Assembly: GCA_036504055.1 (NCBI GenBank)
Contig: DASXVU010000048.1
Location: 124,001 to 188,000 of the forward strand
Length of the DNA: 64,000 bases
Source: Methanomassiliicoccales archaeon
Lineage (GTDB): Archaea > Thermoplasmatota > Thermoplasmata > Methanomassiliicoccales > UBA472
Direction: 5' to 3'
Shown here: piece after piece, positions 36,118-43,571 of the stretch
How positions within the stretch are numbered: the first letter of the stretch is position 1
Layout: every line of letters begins with the position of its first letter
Translations under genes and position numbers: made by a program
Notes under the pieces: model-generated
Seen by the model: the letters and a program-made list of their open reading frames with translations, nothing else
Database searches by the model: none
What the model was told of the DNA's origin: nothing

Positions 36118-36271
36118 GTCTGCAGTCTTTCATGTTGGATAGATATGTCAAATTATCTTGACGCTATTGTCTCTCGATCCAGATCATGCCCCGGCCAATG
36201 TCATTTCGACGTTCAACGATCTGGAACAGCAGTTTCCCTTCTCTAAAGTCGTCGATCGTTCGAGCGGGAGG

Positions 36272-36673
36272 CATATTATAAGAAAATGGCGATTTCATAT
36301 GTTAAATTATTATCAATATTATGCATATTTTCAGGAACAAAACGCTATTCAGCGATTATTATCATGATTATTTTGTATATAATTTTGTTTATATCGTATT
36401 ACCCAATTCCCTTCCTTAAGAGTAGTTCAAAACGGAAGAGCCCTCACCGAGGGAATGAACTCTCTGCTGCCAGAAAAGTGACTCTGACGGATCAGTTGCA
36501 ATCAACATCTCGGGATCGATTTTTTTGATCCAGATGTTCAGGCTGCATGCCCATTGAGCGATTCCTTCCGATCGCGTTTAAACACGAGCCAGCCCCGATG
36601 CGGATAAACGTATCGTCCGGGTAACTGGCTCCGTTCAGTCTGCCCAGTGAAACCTAACAAGGAGCTGATAAGC
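36272..36673 (+). promoter_or_regulatory. Structured leader A (promoter plus conserved hairpins)
   Basis: About 400 bp, aligned with leader B at roughly 90% identity over the first 130 bp. TATATAA at 36376-36382 predicts transcription from about 36403 and a 5' UTR of about 270 nt. Hairpins: CCCTC/GAGGG (36441-36453); AACATCT-cg-GGATC/GATCC-AGATGTT (36504-36538); GCGAT/ATCGC near 36558-36575; and GAGCCAG/CTGGCTC (36586-36592, 36625-36631) enclosing CGATGCG/CGTATCG (36596-36615). All recur in leader B, the last with a compensatory base-pair change. It ends in GGAGCTGAT before the small gene. A short hydrophobic frame (36286-36528) also lies in it. Confidence 0.7.
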
Positions 36674-36886
36674 ATGAGAATGGGATCTTCATCGAAGAAG
36701 GACATTCGCGGGACGGGCATCATGATGGCCGTCCTTGTTGCGGCTGGACGTGCTGCGACCGTCGATCTGTCCGTTTTGAACAGCGTATCGAACAAATCGA
36801 AGGACCGGTCCTGGAAGATCGGCGATCAGGCGATGAAAAAGACCGGAAATACCCCTGCCATGACCAGAGGCTGTTTGCATGAGTAA
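36674..36886 (+). CDS. Small conserved protein A, coupled to beta-helix gene
   Basis: A 70-residue protein starting at ATG 36674 behind GGAGCTGAT. It aligns along its whole length with small protein B at 38654 (core AATVDLSVLNSV, KDR-WK-GDQAM). Most base differences between the two are at third codon positions, so it is truly coding. The protein is basic, with a mildly hydrophobic stretch (about 14-30) but no clear membrane helix or signal. Its stop overlaps the beta-helix start by 8 nt, implying translational coupling. I know no family for it. It may be a regulator, chaperone or partner of the exported protein. Confidence 0.75.
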   Translation: MRMGSSSKKDIRGTGIMMAVLVAAGRAATVDLSVLNSVSNKSKDRSWKIGDQAMKKTGNTPAMTRGCLHE

Positions 36887-38036
36887 ATTCCAGTTCAAAA
36901 GTAGGTCCTTGACGTTCCTATCCTTCTTGTTTGTGGGAGCGTTGATCGGTATGTCTTTCATGGGTGCTGTGCCCGTCCAAGCGCTTTCGGCTCCGGTGGG
37001 CGATGGAACGTCGGTCTCCGTGGCCTACACCATCTACAAGGATGGCAGCGGTTACACCTGCGCAAAGAACAGCGCGACCGGGGCCATCGATTATAGGAAC
37101 ACCAACTCGAAATGGGTGATCCAGAAGGCCATCGACAAGCTTTCGGGCGGTTATATCCTGATCAAAGCCGGAAAATATGACATAACCCAGACCATCTACA
37201 CCAACAAGGTGTCGATCATCGGCGAGGGGAACGCGACGGTGTTGGACGCCACCACCGCCTGCACTGGTGCGGTCATTAGGGTGTGCAATAACTACTGGAC
37301 ACTAGATTACAGATACATGTCCGCACGCCCCAACGGGATAACCATCGGCAACATGCAGATCGACGGCAACCGTGCGGTCCGGACCAATGGATTGCTGGAA
37401 GGGGTCGGCTTCATAAACTGCCTCAATAGCCACATGGTCAGGATCTATGCGCATGACATCATCGGCGGGCAGGGACTGTACATGTCCAACTCTCAGTACT
37501 GTACCATCGTCGATTGTCAGATCTACAACGTCGGAGACAACACCGCGGCCCATTACGGATCGGGCATAGCGTTCGGCGAGGCATCTGAGATCAAGGTCCC
37601 GTGCTCGTACATCACGATCGACAACTGTCTGATATCCAGGGCCTCGATGTCATCGATCGACCTGGAGCCGGCCAACAACGTGGTCATAAAGAACTGCGTT
37701 TTCCGTGAGGCTACCACCTGGAAGGGATATCCCACCCCGGTGATCACGGAATACGCGGTATATGGATACGCTCCAGCGAACGACTACATCACCGTGACCG
37801 GATGCAACGTCAACGGTGCGTTCAGTGAGTTCGTCGTTCTGACCCCGAGCAGCCACTCGGTGATCAAGAACAACGTCGTCACTCAGACCGCGGGCACGAC
37901 CACGGCGATATACTCGACCAACTCGCACTCGAACACGATCACCGGTAACGTGATCAAGACCGCCTCGCCCAGGCCGATCCAACTCGTGGGCTGCACTTCG
38001 TGCACGGTCTCGGGCAACACGATCCTGGCCAGATGA
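36879..38036 (+). CDS. Secreted right-handed beta-helix protein (copy A)
   Basis: A 385-residue exported protein: signal (about 10-33, ending near VQALS), then a pectate-lyase-like parallel beta-helix to the C-terminus. Key segments are GGYILIKAGKYDITQ, IIGEGNATVL, NGITIGNMQIDGN, GQGLYMSNSQYC, YGSGIAFGE and SMSSIDLEPANNV. It has many Cys (CAKN, TACTGA, VCNNY, GCTSCTVSG), so disulphides are likely. No membrane anchor, unlike the relative at 21059. It is a tandem paralogue of copy B. Overlap with the small gene upstream and a terminator downstream define a two-gene unit. Catalytic residues are not evident. Confidence 0.87.
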   Translation: MSKFQFKSRSLTFLSFLFVGALIGMSFMGAVPVQALSAPVGDGTSVSVAYTIYKDGSGYTCAKNSATGAIDYRNTNSKWVIQKAIDKLSGGYILIKAGKYDITQTIYTNKVSIIGEGNATVLDATTACTGAVIRVCNNYWTLDYRYMSARPNGITIGNMQIDGNRAVRTNGLLEGVGFINCLNSHMVRIYAHDIIGGQGLYMSNSQYCTIVDCQIYNVGDNTAAHYGSGIAFGEASEIKVPCSYITIDNCLISRASMSSIDLEPANNVVIKNCVFREATTWKGYPTPVITEYAVYGYAPANDYITVTGCNVNGAFSEFVVLTPSSHSVIKNNVVTQTAGTTTAIYSTNSHSNTITGNVIKTASPRPIQLVGCTSCTVSGNTILAR

Positions 38037-38052
38037 GCGTCGTTGTGCCGTT

Positions 38053-38103
38053 GGACAGGACCTCGCGGGTCGCAGGAGGTCCGCCCGTCCTAAAACCATT
38101 TTT
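38053..38103 (+). terminator. Terminator after beta-helix copy A
   Basis: GGACCT (38058-38063) pairs with AGGTCC (38077-38082), flanked by an outer GGAC/GTCC (38053-38056, 38087-38090), followed by TTTTT at 38099-38103. It starts 16 bp after the stop. Confidence 0.55.
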
Positions 38104-38129
38104 CCCTCTCTCTTGATCCAGCTCTTTTT

Positions 38130-38244
38130 TCAAGACCTCGTCCTCATTCCATAGCTCATTCATCGGATCAAGGCAACGGCCGCCGGGATCACGAAGAAGG
38201 TCAAAACCCGGATCAGTGCCGAGACCATCGAGTAGGCGAAATAG
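38130..38244 (-). pseudogene. Broken 3' end of the downstream membrane-protein gene
   Basis: About 38 codons that align with the C-terminus of the membrane protein at 40138-40707 (DYFAYSM-SALI-VL--F-IPAA-AL), including the position of the natural stop (38130-38132). A premature TGA stands at 38160-38162 where the intact gene has TGG. The rest of the gene is missing, and sequence switches at about 38245 to leader B. It is the scar of the tandem duplication. Confidence 0.85.
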
Positions 38245-38250
38245 TCGGAG

Positions 38251-38653
38251 CATACTATAAGAAATTGGCGATTTCATATGTTAAATTATTATCAATATTA
38301 TGGATATTTTCAGGAACAAAACGCCACTCAGTGATTATTATGATGATATTTTTCTATATAATTTTGTTTATATCGCATAACTCCAATTCCCTTATTCACG
38401 AGAGTTCAAAACGGAAGAGCCCTCATCGAGGGCAACGGACTCTCGGCCGTTAGAGCAGAACTCTCACGGATCAATTGCAATCAACATCTCGGGATCCATT
38501 TTTGATCCAGATGTTCAGGCTGTATGCCCCATTGAGCGATTTCTTCCGATCGCGTGTAAATACGAGGCAGGCCCCGGGACGATCACTGAATCGTCCGGGT
38601 ACCTGCCTCCGTTCAGTCTGTCCAGTGCAACGTAATGAAAGGAGCTGATAAGC
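38251..38653 (+). promoter_or_regulatory. Structured leader B (promoter plus conserved hairpins)
   Basis: Second copy of the leader, 403 bp. TATATAA at 38355-38361. Hairpins match leader A: CCCTC/GAGGG; AACATCT-cg-GGATC/GATCC-AGATGTT (38483-38515); GCGAT/ATCGC; and GAGGCAGG/CCTGCCTC (38564-38571, 38602-38609) enclosing GGACGAT/ATCGTCC (38577-38596) with a 6-nt loop. In the outer stem the fourth pair is G-C here and C-G in leader A, so both sides changed together. It runs to GGAGCTGAT before small gene B. Confidence 0.7.
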
Positions 38654-38863
38654 ATGAGAATGGTATCTTCATCGAAGGACATGCGCGGGATGGGCGTCAC
38701 GACGGCCATCCTGGTCGCGGCAGGACGTGCTGCGACGGTCGACCTGTCCGTTTTGAACAGTGTTGCGAACAAAGCAAAGGACCGCGCCTGGAAGCTCGGC
38801 GATCAGGCGATGAGAAAGTGCATCGGCGGAGATGCCTCCGCCATCAACAGAGGCTGTATCTAA
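38654..38863 (+). CDS. Small conserved protein B, coupled to beta-helix gene
   Basis: A 69-residue paralogue of small protein A, with the same ribosome site (GGAGCTGAT, 4 nt before ATG). The N-terminal (SSSKDMRGMG) and core (AATVDLSVLNSVANKAKDRAWKLG split here only for reading) regions are conserved; the C-terminus varies but both end in RGC plus two to four residues. The stop TAA shares its last A with the ATG of the beta-helix gene (TAATG), an overlap different from copy A yet again coupling translation. No known family. Confidence 0.75.
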   Translation: MRMVSSSKDMRGMGVTTAILVAAGRAATVDLSVLNSVANKAKDRAWKLGDQAMRKCIGGDASAINRGCI

Positions 38864-40008
38864 TGACATTTTTCAGGTTCAAGGGCAGGTCCCTGACGTT
38901 CCTGACCATCATGTTCGTGGGAGTTTTGATCGGAACATCGGTCTTGGGTGCGATGCCGGCCCAAGCGGCGACGATCGCCCCGGTGGGGAATGGAACATCG
39001 GTCTCAGTGGCGTACACTATCTACAAGGACAGCAGCGGTTACACCTGTGCGAAGAACTGCGCCAACGGTGCCATCGATTTCCGTAACACGAACTCGAGAT
39101 GGGTAATTCAAAAGACCATCGACAAGCTGTCGGGCGGTTACATATTGATCAAGGCCGGAACCTATGCGATTACCCAGACGATCTACACCAACAAGGTGTC
39201 GATCATCGGTGAGGGTAACGCAACCATCCTGAAGGCCAGCGGCAATGTGGGAGGCGGTATGATCAAGGTGACCGATGGCTACTGGACACTGGACTACAGG
39301 TTGATGTCGAGTCGCCCGAATGGAATAACCATCGGCAATCTGCAGATCAATGGCCTGGGCGGTGGATCGATGAAAGGGGTCGCCTTCATTGATTGCCTCA
39401 ACAGCAAGATGGTCCGCATCTATGTCCATGACATATTGGCCTGTCAGGGGCTCTACATGTCCAACTCGCAATATTGTAGCATCTCCCGTTGCCAGATCTA
39501 CAACGTCGGGGACAACACAGCAGCCCATTACGGATCGGGAATAGCTTTCGGTGAGGCGTCATCGACGAAGGTCGCTTCCTCCTATATCACCATCGATAAC
39601 TGCCTGATAAGCAAGACATCGATGTCCTCGATAGACCTGGAGCCGGCCAACCACGTGACCATCACCAACTGCGTGTTCCGCGAGGCCGCCATGTGGAAGA
39701 ACTACTACAACCCGGTGATAACGGAGTATCGGGTGTCAGGGTATGCAGCAAATGACTACATCACAGTGAGCGGATGCAACGCCAACGGCGGATTCAATGA
39801 ATTCATCGTTCTGACGCCAAGCAGCCATTCCGTGGTCAAGAACAACGTCATTACGCAAACCCGCGGTTCGTGCACCCCTATCTACGTGACCTACTCGCAA
39901 TACGACACGATCACCGGAAACAAGATCACGACCGCTTCGAGCCAGCCGATCCACCTTGTGGGTTGCAGTTCATGCACTGTCTCGGGCAACACGATCATCA
40001 AGCGGTGA
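38863..40008 (+). CDS. Secreted right-handed beta-helix protein (copy B)
   Basis: A 381-residue exported protein, homologous end to end with copy A: signal (about 10-33, ending near AQAAT), TIYKDSSGYTCAKN, GGYILIKAGTYAITQ, GQGLYMSNSQYC, YGSGIAFGE, SMSSIDLEPANHV, final SCTVSGNTI. The frame is open to 38635, but ATG 38863 is set by homology to copy A and by the TAATG overlap. Differences cluster in turns (for example LGGGSMKG against AVRTNGLLEG), as expected for surface loops under diversifying use. It is followed by a strong terminator. Confidence 0.87.
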   Translation: MTFFRFKGRSLTFLTIMFVGVLIGTSVLGAMPAQAATIAPVGNGTSVSVAYTIYKDSSGYTCAKNCANGAIDFRNTNSRWVIQKTIDKLSGGYILIKAGTYAITQTIYTNKVSIIGEGNATILKASGNVGGGMIKVTDGYWTLDYRLMSSRPNGITIGNLQINGLGGGSMKGVAFIDCLNSKMVRIYVHDILACQGLYMSNSQYCSISRCQIYNVGDNTAAHYGSGIAFGEASSTKVASSYITIDNCLISKTSMSSIDLEPANHVTITNCVFREAAMWKNYYNPVITEYRVSGYAANDYITVSGCNANGGFNEFIVLTPSSHSVVKNNVITQTRGSCTPIYVTYSQYDTITGNKITTASSQPIHLVGCSSCTVSGNTIIKR

Positions 40009-40066
40009 TCGGGTCGAGCGGTTCAGAAGACCGCTGACCGCGTGGATAACGGTCGGACGATATCAA

Positions 40067-40123
40067 GATGGGCCGGACTTCCGGAAGTTACGGAACGGCC
40101 CATCCAAACCGTTTCATTTTTTT
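40067..40123 (+). terminator. Strong terminator after beta-helix copy B
   Basis: GATGGGCCG (40067-40075) pairs with CGGCCCATC (40096-40104), with an inner TTCCG/CGGAA (40079-40083, 40091-40095), followed by TTTTTTT around 40117-40123. It sits between convergent genes and may serve both. Confidence 0.7.
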
Positions 40124-40137
40124 CTATTCATGACCCT

Positions 40138-40707
40138 TCATGATTTTGTCTTCATCCCGTAACGCATCCATAGGACCAAGGCGATGGCCGCAGGGATCCC
40201 GAAGATGATCAATACCCATATCAGCGCCGAGATCATCGAGTAGGCGAAATAGTCAAACGACCAGGTAGAGATCGCGGCGTTCCAGTTGCCATCGACGTAT
40301 ATCTTGATGCAGAAGGCTATGAAGACCAGGAATGAGAACGCGTTTCCCCCGCTGGATGACTTGGAGCGGGGGCCGAACATGTGATACTCCTGCTTCCGCT
40401 CGTCCAGCAGTCTCTTCCACCATTGCCATACCGCAATTACTGCCACGATGATCGGGATCCCGATCAGAAGGATCTCCCAGAAGGCCAGATTTATCAAGAA
40501 GTTCACGATGTTCCCCATGGTCCAGAGACCAAGGGTCAATGGTATCATCCCGGTCGACTGAGCGTTTCCGATGAACCACAGGAAGACAAGGACTGCCCCC
40601 ACAAACGCCAGAACGACTCCGACCACGAATAGCATGAACAGCCTCCAGTGATCCTTGATGAATCTTCTCCAATCCTCAGAACCCTTTCCCGACCTAGTCT
40701 CAAACAT
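40138..40707 (-). CDS. Membrane protein of unknown function (intact parent of remnant)
   Basis: A 189-residue protein with four predicted membrane helices (about 20-43, 58-80 with 82-100, and near 128-145 and 155-178) and a basic loop WQWWKRLLDERKQEY. ATG 40707 is fixed by a very strong AGGAGGAAA ribosome site 3-4 nt upstream; the frame is open to 40809 but the extra 34 residues lie upstream of that site. Its C-terminal 38 codons are duplicated in broken form at 38130-38244. Family unknown. Confidence 0.75.
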   Translation of the reverse strand: MFETRSGKGSEDWRRFIKDHWRLFMLFVVGVVLAFVGAVLVFLWFIGNAQSTGMIPLTLGLWTMGNIVNFLINLAFWEILLIGIPIIVAVIAVWQWWKRLLDERKQEYHMFGPRSKSSSGGNAFSFLVFIAFCIKIYVDGNWNAAISTWSFDYFAYSMISALIWVLIIFGIPAAIALVLWMRYGMKTKS

Positions 40708-40980
40708 TAATTTCCTCCTACGGATTTGACCATTTCTGCTATAATATTCGGTTGGATTTATTGGTTGGCTAAAAATATAATATTTCACTGATTTTGTCAA
40801 TTCGTTCAATAGGTCGCAATTAGAGAAGATTTTGGGGGTGGACTTTCACATCTATGATATCCGACCCATTGTGTCGGGGGAATTCAGGTTCAGGCGTTTT
40901 CAACGTCGCAGTTCTACTGATGGCCATGATGATCCTAGAATTTGCCACATAACTATTCATCCTTGTATCCGCATGTATCG

Positions 40981-41118
40981 ATGATTAATATGGCAAAACT
41001 CAAAAAGAAAAAGGATGCAGATGTACCGCCAGTGAACAAGAACAGGTCGGATTCCAAGAACACAAAGACCTCGTCCATTGTCACCCCCCCGGAAAAGGCA
41101 ACCAAGAAAAAGAAGTAA
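40981..41118 (+). CDS. Lys-rich 45-residue miniprotein
   Basis: A short frame from ATG 40981 (or 40990) to TAA 41118. The product starts MINMAKLKKKKDA and ends KATKKKK, with a Ser/Asn/Thr middle. Such highly basic, low-complexity miniproteins occur in archaea as possible nucleic-acid binders, but compositional bias alone could also produce this. No ribosome site is visible. Confidence 0.4.
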   Translation: MINMAKLKKKKDADVPPVNKNRSDSKNTKTSSIVTPPEKATKKKK

Positions 41119-41392
41119 CCGGAACGCGGGAATCCAGTGACTTTATCTAACATCGGATCTTACACTGGACCATCATTTTTCAAATCCTCCAGAAGGATTC
41201 TTGGCCGGCGATCTGAGCGCCCGACCCTTTCTTCGATCAGATCCTAAAGGGAACCAGATGCCTGGGAATTGTCGCTAGGTCGCTAGAAAATCTAGCCCTC
41301 ACAGGCTCGATAATTGATCGCCTCATTGTAGTAATTGATAACCGTGGACCTGTCCATAAATATCGAAACGTTCGTCTCAGAACCGTTCTGAA

Positions 41393-42175
41393 ATGACCTC
41401 CAAAGAGATACATGTCCTTGTCGTCGATGATGAACAGGAATTATGCGAACTGACAAAGGCATATCTGGATCTTCAAGGGGAAATGGTGGTGGACACCGCC
41501 TTCTCAGCGCAGGGAGCCAGAGATATCCTTACATACAAACGCTATGACATCGTTCTATCCGACTACATGTTGCCGGGGGAGAACGGCATCCAATTCCTGA
41601 CCTCCCTGAGAACGGCAGGCAACAGGATCCCGTTCATCCTATTCACCTGCAAGGAACGGGAAGAGATCATCATCGATGCCCTGAACAGCGGTGCGAACGG
41701 CTACATGCAGAAGGGCGGCAGCGCGGTAACTCAGTACAAGGAACTTGAGAACCTGATCCGCACGCTGGTCCAGCAAAACCGGACCGAGGAGGCCTTGAAA
41801 GATAGCGAGGCACGCTATCGGGACATGGTGGAGCTGATACCGGCGGCCATCTTCGAGATGGACCTGAGCGGCAATTTCACTTTCCTGAACCATTTCGCCC
41901 TCGAGCTGTTCGGCTACACCAGCAAAGAATTCGGTGAAGGTATCGAGGCCATGGACGTCCTGGTGCCAGAGGATAGTACCCGGGTCTTTGAGAACCTGCA
42001 GAGGATCCTCCAGAAGAACGGGACAAGCTCTGAGGAATACACTGCGCTAAAGAAGGACGGAACGAAGTTACCCATATCTATGACCTCCTCGATCATTCTC
42101 CATCATGGACACCCGGTCGGTCTGAGAGGGGTCGTCAACGCGATCCGGTCCACAGGACCAGTTGTGATGAGTTAA
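41393..42175 (+). CDS. Response regulator with PAS domain
   Basis: A 260-residue protein: receiver domain (1-125; VDDEQ, phospho-acceptor D57 in LSDYMLPG, T85, K107) followed by a short helix and one PAS domain (about 138-250; FEMDLSGNFTFLNHFALELFGYTSKEF). In related archaea this layout usually continues into a histidine kinase; here the protein stops after PAS, so it must pass its signal through partner binding. The start ATG has no ribosome site and looks leaderless. No kinase is adjacent. Confidence 0.9.
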   Translation: MTSKEIHVLVVDDEQELCELTKAYLDLQGEMVVDTAFSAQGARDILTYKRYDIVLSDYMLPGENGIQFLTSLRTAGNRIPFILFTCKEREEIIIDALNSGANGYMQKGGSAVTQYKELENLIRTLVQQNRTEEALKDSEARYRDMVELIPAAIFEMDLSGNFTFLNHFALELFGYTSKEFGEGIEAMDVLVPEDSTRVFENLQRILQKNGTSSEEYTALKKDGTKLPISMTSSIILHHGHPVGLRGVVNAIRSTGPVVMS

Positions 42176-42281
42176 GCAACGATAGGGCGAGTTGGCTGGT
42201 CTCCTCATTTGCCAGTTGGTCTGCCCTTCTCTTTCCGGCAATGCGATCACCGAGGTCGGCCGGAAAATAGTCACGAATGTC

Positions 42282-43424
42282 TCAGGCGCTTTCCTTCCTC
42301 CTTCCCACGAAGCACATTACCGCGCCCATGGCCGTCAAGGCAGCCACAAGGGAGGTCGCCACAATGATGCTCTCCGAACTGCCGACGGCGCCAGGCGTTT
42401 CATTGATCGGTGAGGTCTTCTCCACCATCAACTGTTTTCCAGGAGTGACAAAAACTTCTGTGGAATTGGGTCCATCACCAAGCGAATTGTGCGCCGATAC
42501 CGTGAACATGTAGGTCTGGTTGTTCCCCAGGCCGGTGATATTGGCTGCATTGGCGATCGTCGTGGCGACAGCGATTCCGTTCTGGTATGCTGTGTATCGG
42601 TCGATCGGAGAACCGCCATCGTCGGGCACGTTCCATGTGAGCACCGCATACTGGTCCCTGTGGCTTGATATCATCAGGTCGGGGGCGGCCGGCGCTCTCA
42701 ACAGACAAACGGTGGCCGCGCCGTTCCAGCTGGGAGCGAACCCGGTCGCTCCGTGATAGTAGTTGACGATGAGCCCAGGTGTTCCCGGGATCACGTTGCG
42801 TTGATAGGTCCAATCGGCGCCGACCGACGGCGCGTTGCCATTGAACGTTACCGTGTTCAGGCCGAAACAGTAGGCGAACGCCATCTCTCCGATGCTGGTG
42901 ACGTTCTGCGGTACGGTCAACGATGACAGAACGTAGCAATACCCGAATGCCCTCATTCCGATGGTGTCCGTCGCATCTCCCAACCTGACGGTGGAAAGGG
43001 AGAAGCAACCTTCGAAGGCCTCATCCTGAATGGCGGCGACACCGTTGCCGATCGTGACGGATGTTAGAGAGCCGCAGAACCCGAACGCCCTGATGCCAAT
43101 GGCGGTCACGCTATCTGGAATGGTGACCGAGGTCAGAGTGCCGCAGAAATAGAACGCGTCCTGACCAATGCTGGTAACGGGAACGCCGTCGATTGAGTCT
43201 GGAATGACGACATCGCCGCCCGGTCCATGGTATTCGGTTATCTCTACCCCTGTCTCCGCTTCGACAGGCTCCCAATCCAGGTATCCGATTATCTCGGATC
43301 TCGTCTCATAGCTGAAATCGCCGCTGGTCTGGGCGGACGCTGTGCTGGAGGAGATGATCAAGACGGTGGAAGAGAATGAAAACAGCATCAAAACGGCCAA
43401 TAGTATGGAAGTTGACTTGTGCAC
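42282..43424 (-). CDS. BspA-type LRR surface protein with Fn3
   Basis: A 380-residue exported protein, a shorter relative of the one at 34450: signal (about 6-32), about six BspA-like leucine-rich repeats (about 70-215; SVTIPDSVTAIGIRAFGFC type), a fibronectin III domain (about 243-330) and a C-terminal membrane helix (about 353-373) with GRRKESA tail. The start is GTG 43424 behind GGGACGATC, a spacing like that of other genes here. Convergent with the response regulator. Surface adhesion is the likely role. Confidence 0.86.
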   Translation of the reverse strand: MHKSTSILLAVLMLFSFSSTVLIISSSTASAQTSGDFSYETRSEIIGYLDWEPVEAETGVEITEYHGPGGDVVIPDSIDGVPVTSIGQDAFYFCGTLTSVTIPDSVTAIGIRAFGFCGSLTSVTIGNGVAAIQDEAFEGCFSLSTVRLGDATDTIGMRAFGYCYVLSSLTVPQNVTSIGEMAFAYCFGLNTVTFNGNAPSVGADWTYQRNVIPGTPGLIVNYYHGATGFAPSWNGAATVCLLRAPAAPDLMISSHRDQYAVLTWNVPDDGGSPIDRYTAYQNGIAVATTIANAANITGLGNNQTYMFTVSAHNSLGDGPNSTEVFVTPGKQLMVEKTSPINETPGAVGSSESIIVATSLVAALTAMGAVMCFVGRRKESA

Positions 43425-43571
43425 GATCGTCCCAACGTGCTCGTATCGATAGGTCCGGACCTATATGTTATGTCGATATTCTCAACGATGATAATCGATC
43501 CAGATGGCGAATTCCAGGGTGATCTGGTCCAGAGGCGTCCCTAAGGATTTCTCACTTCCTTTGCCCCCCGA

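Larger units (their letters stand above)
36266..40262. repeat. Tandem duplication, unit about 1.98 kb
   Basis: Leader, small gene, beta-helix gene and the convergent 3' end of a membrane gene occur twice: 36266-38244 and about 38245-40262. Offsets between copies are 1979-1980 bp in the leader and small gene, 1972 bp at the beta-helix stop and about 2008 bp at the membrane-gene remnant. Confidence 0.88.
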
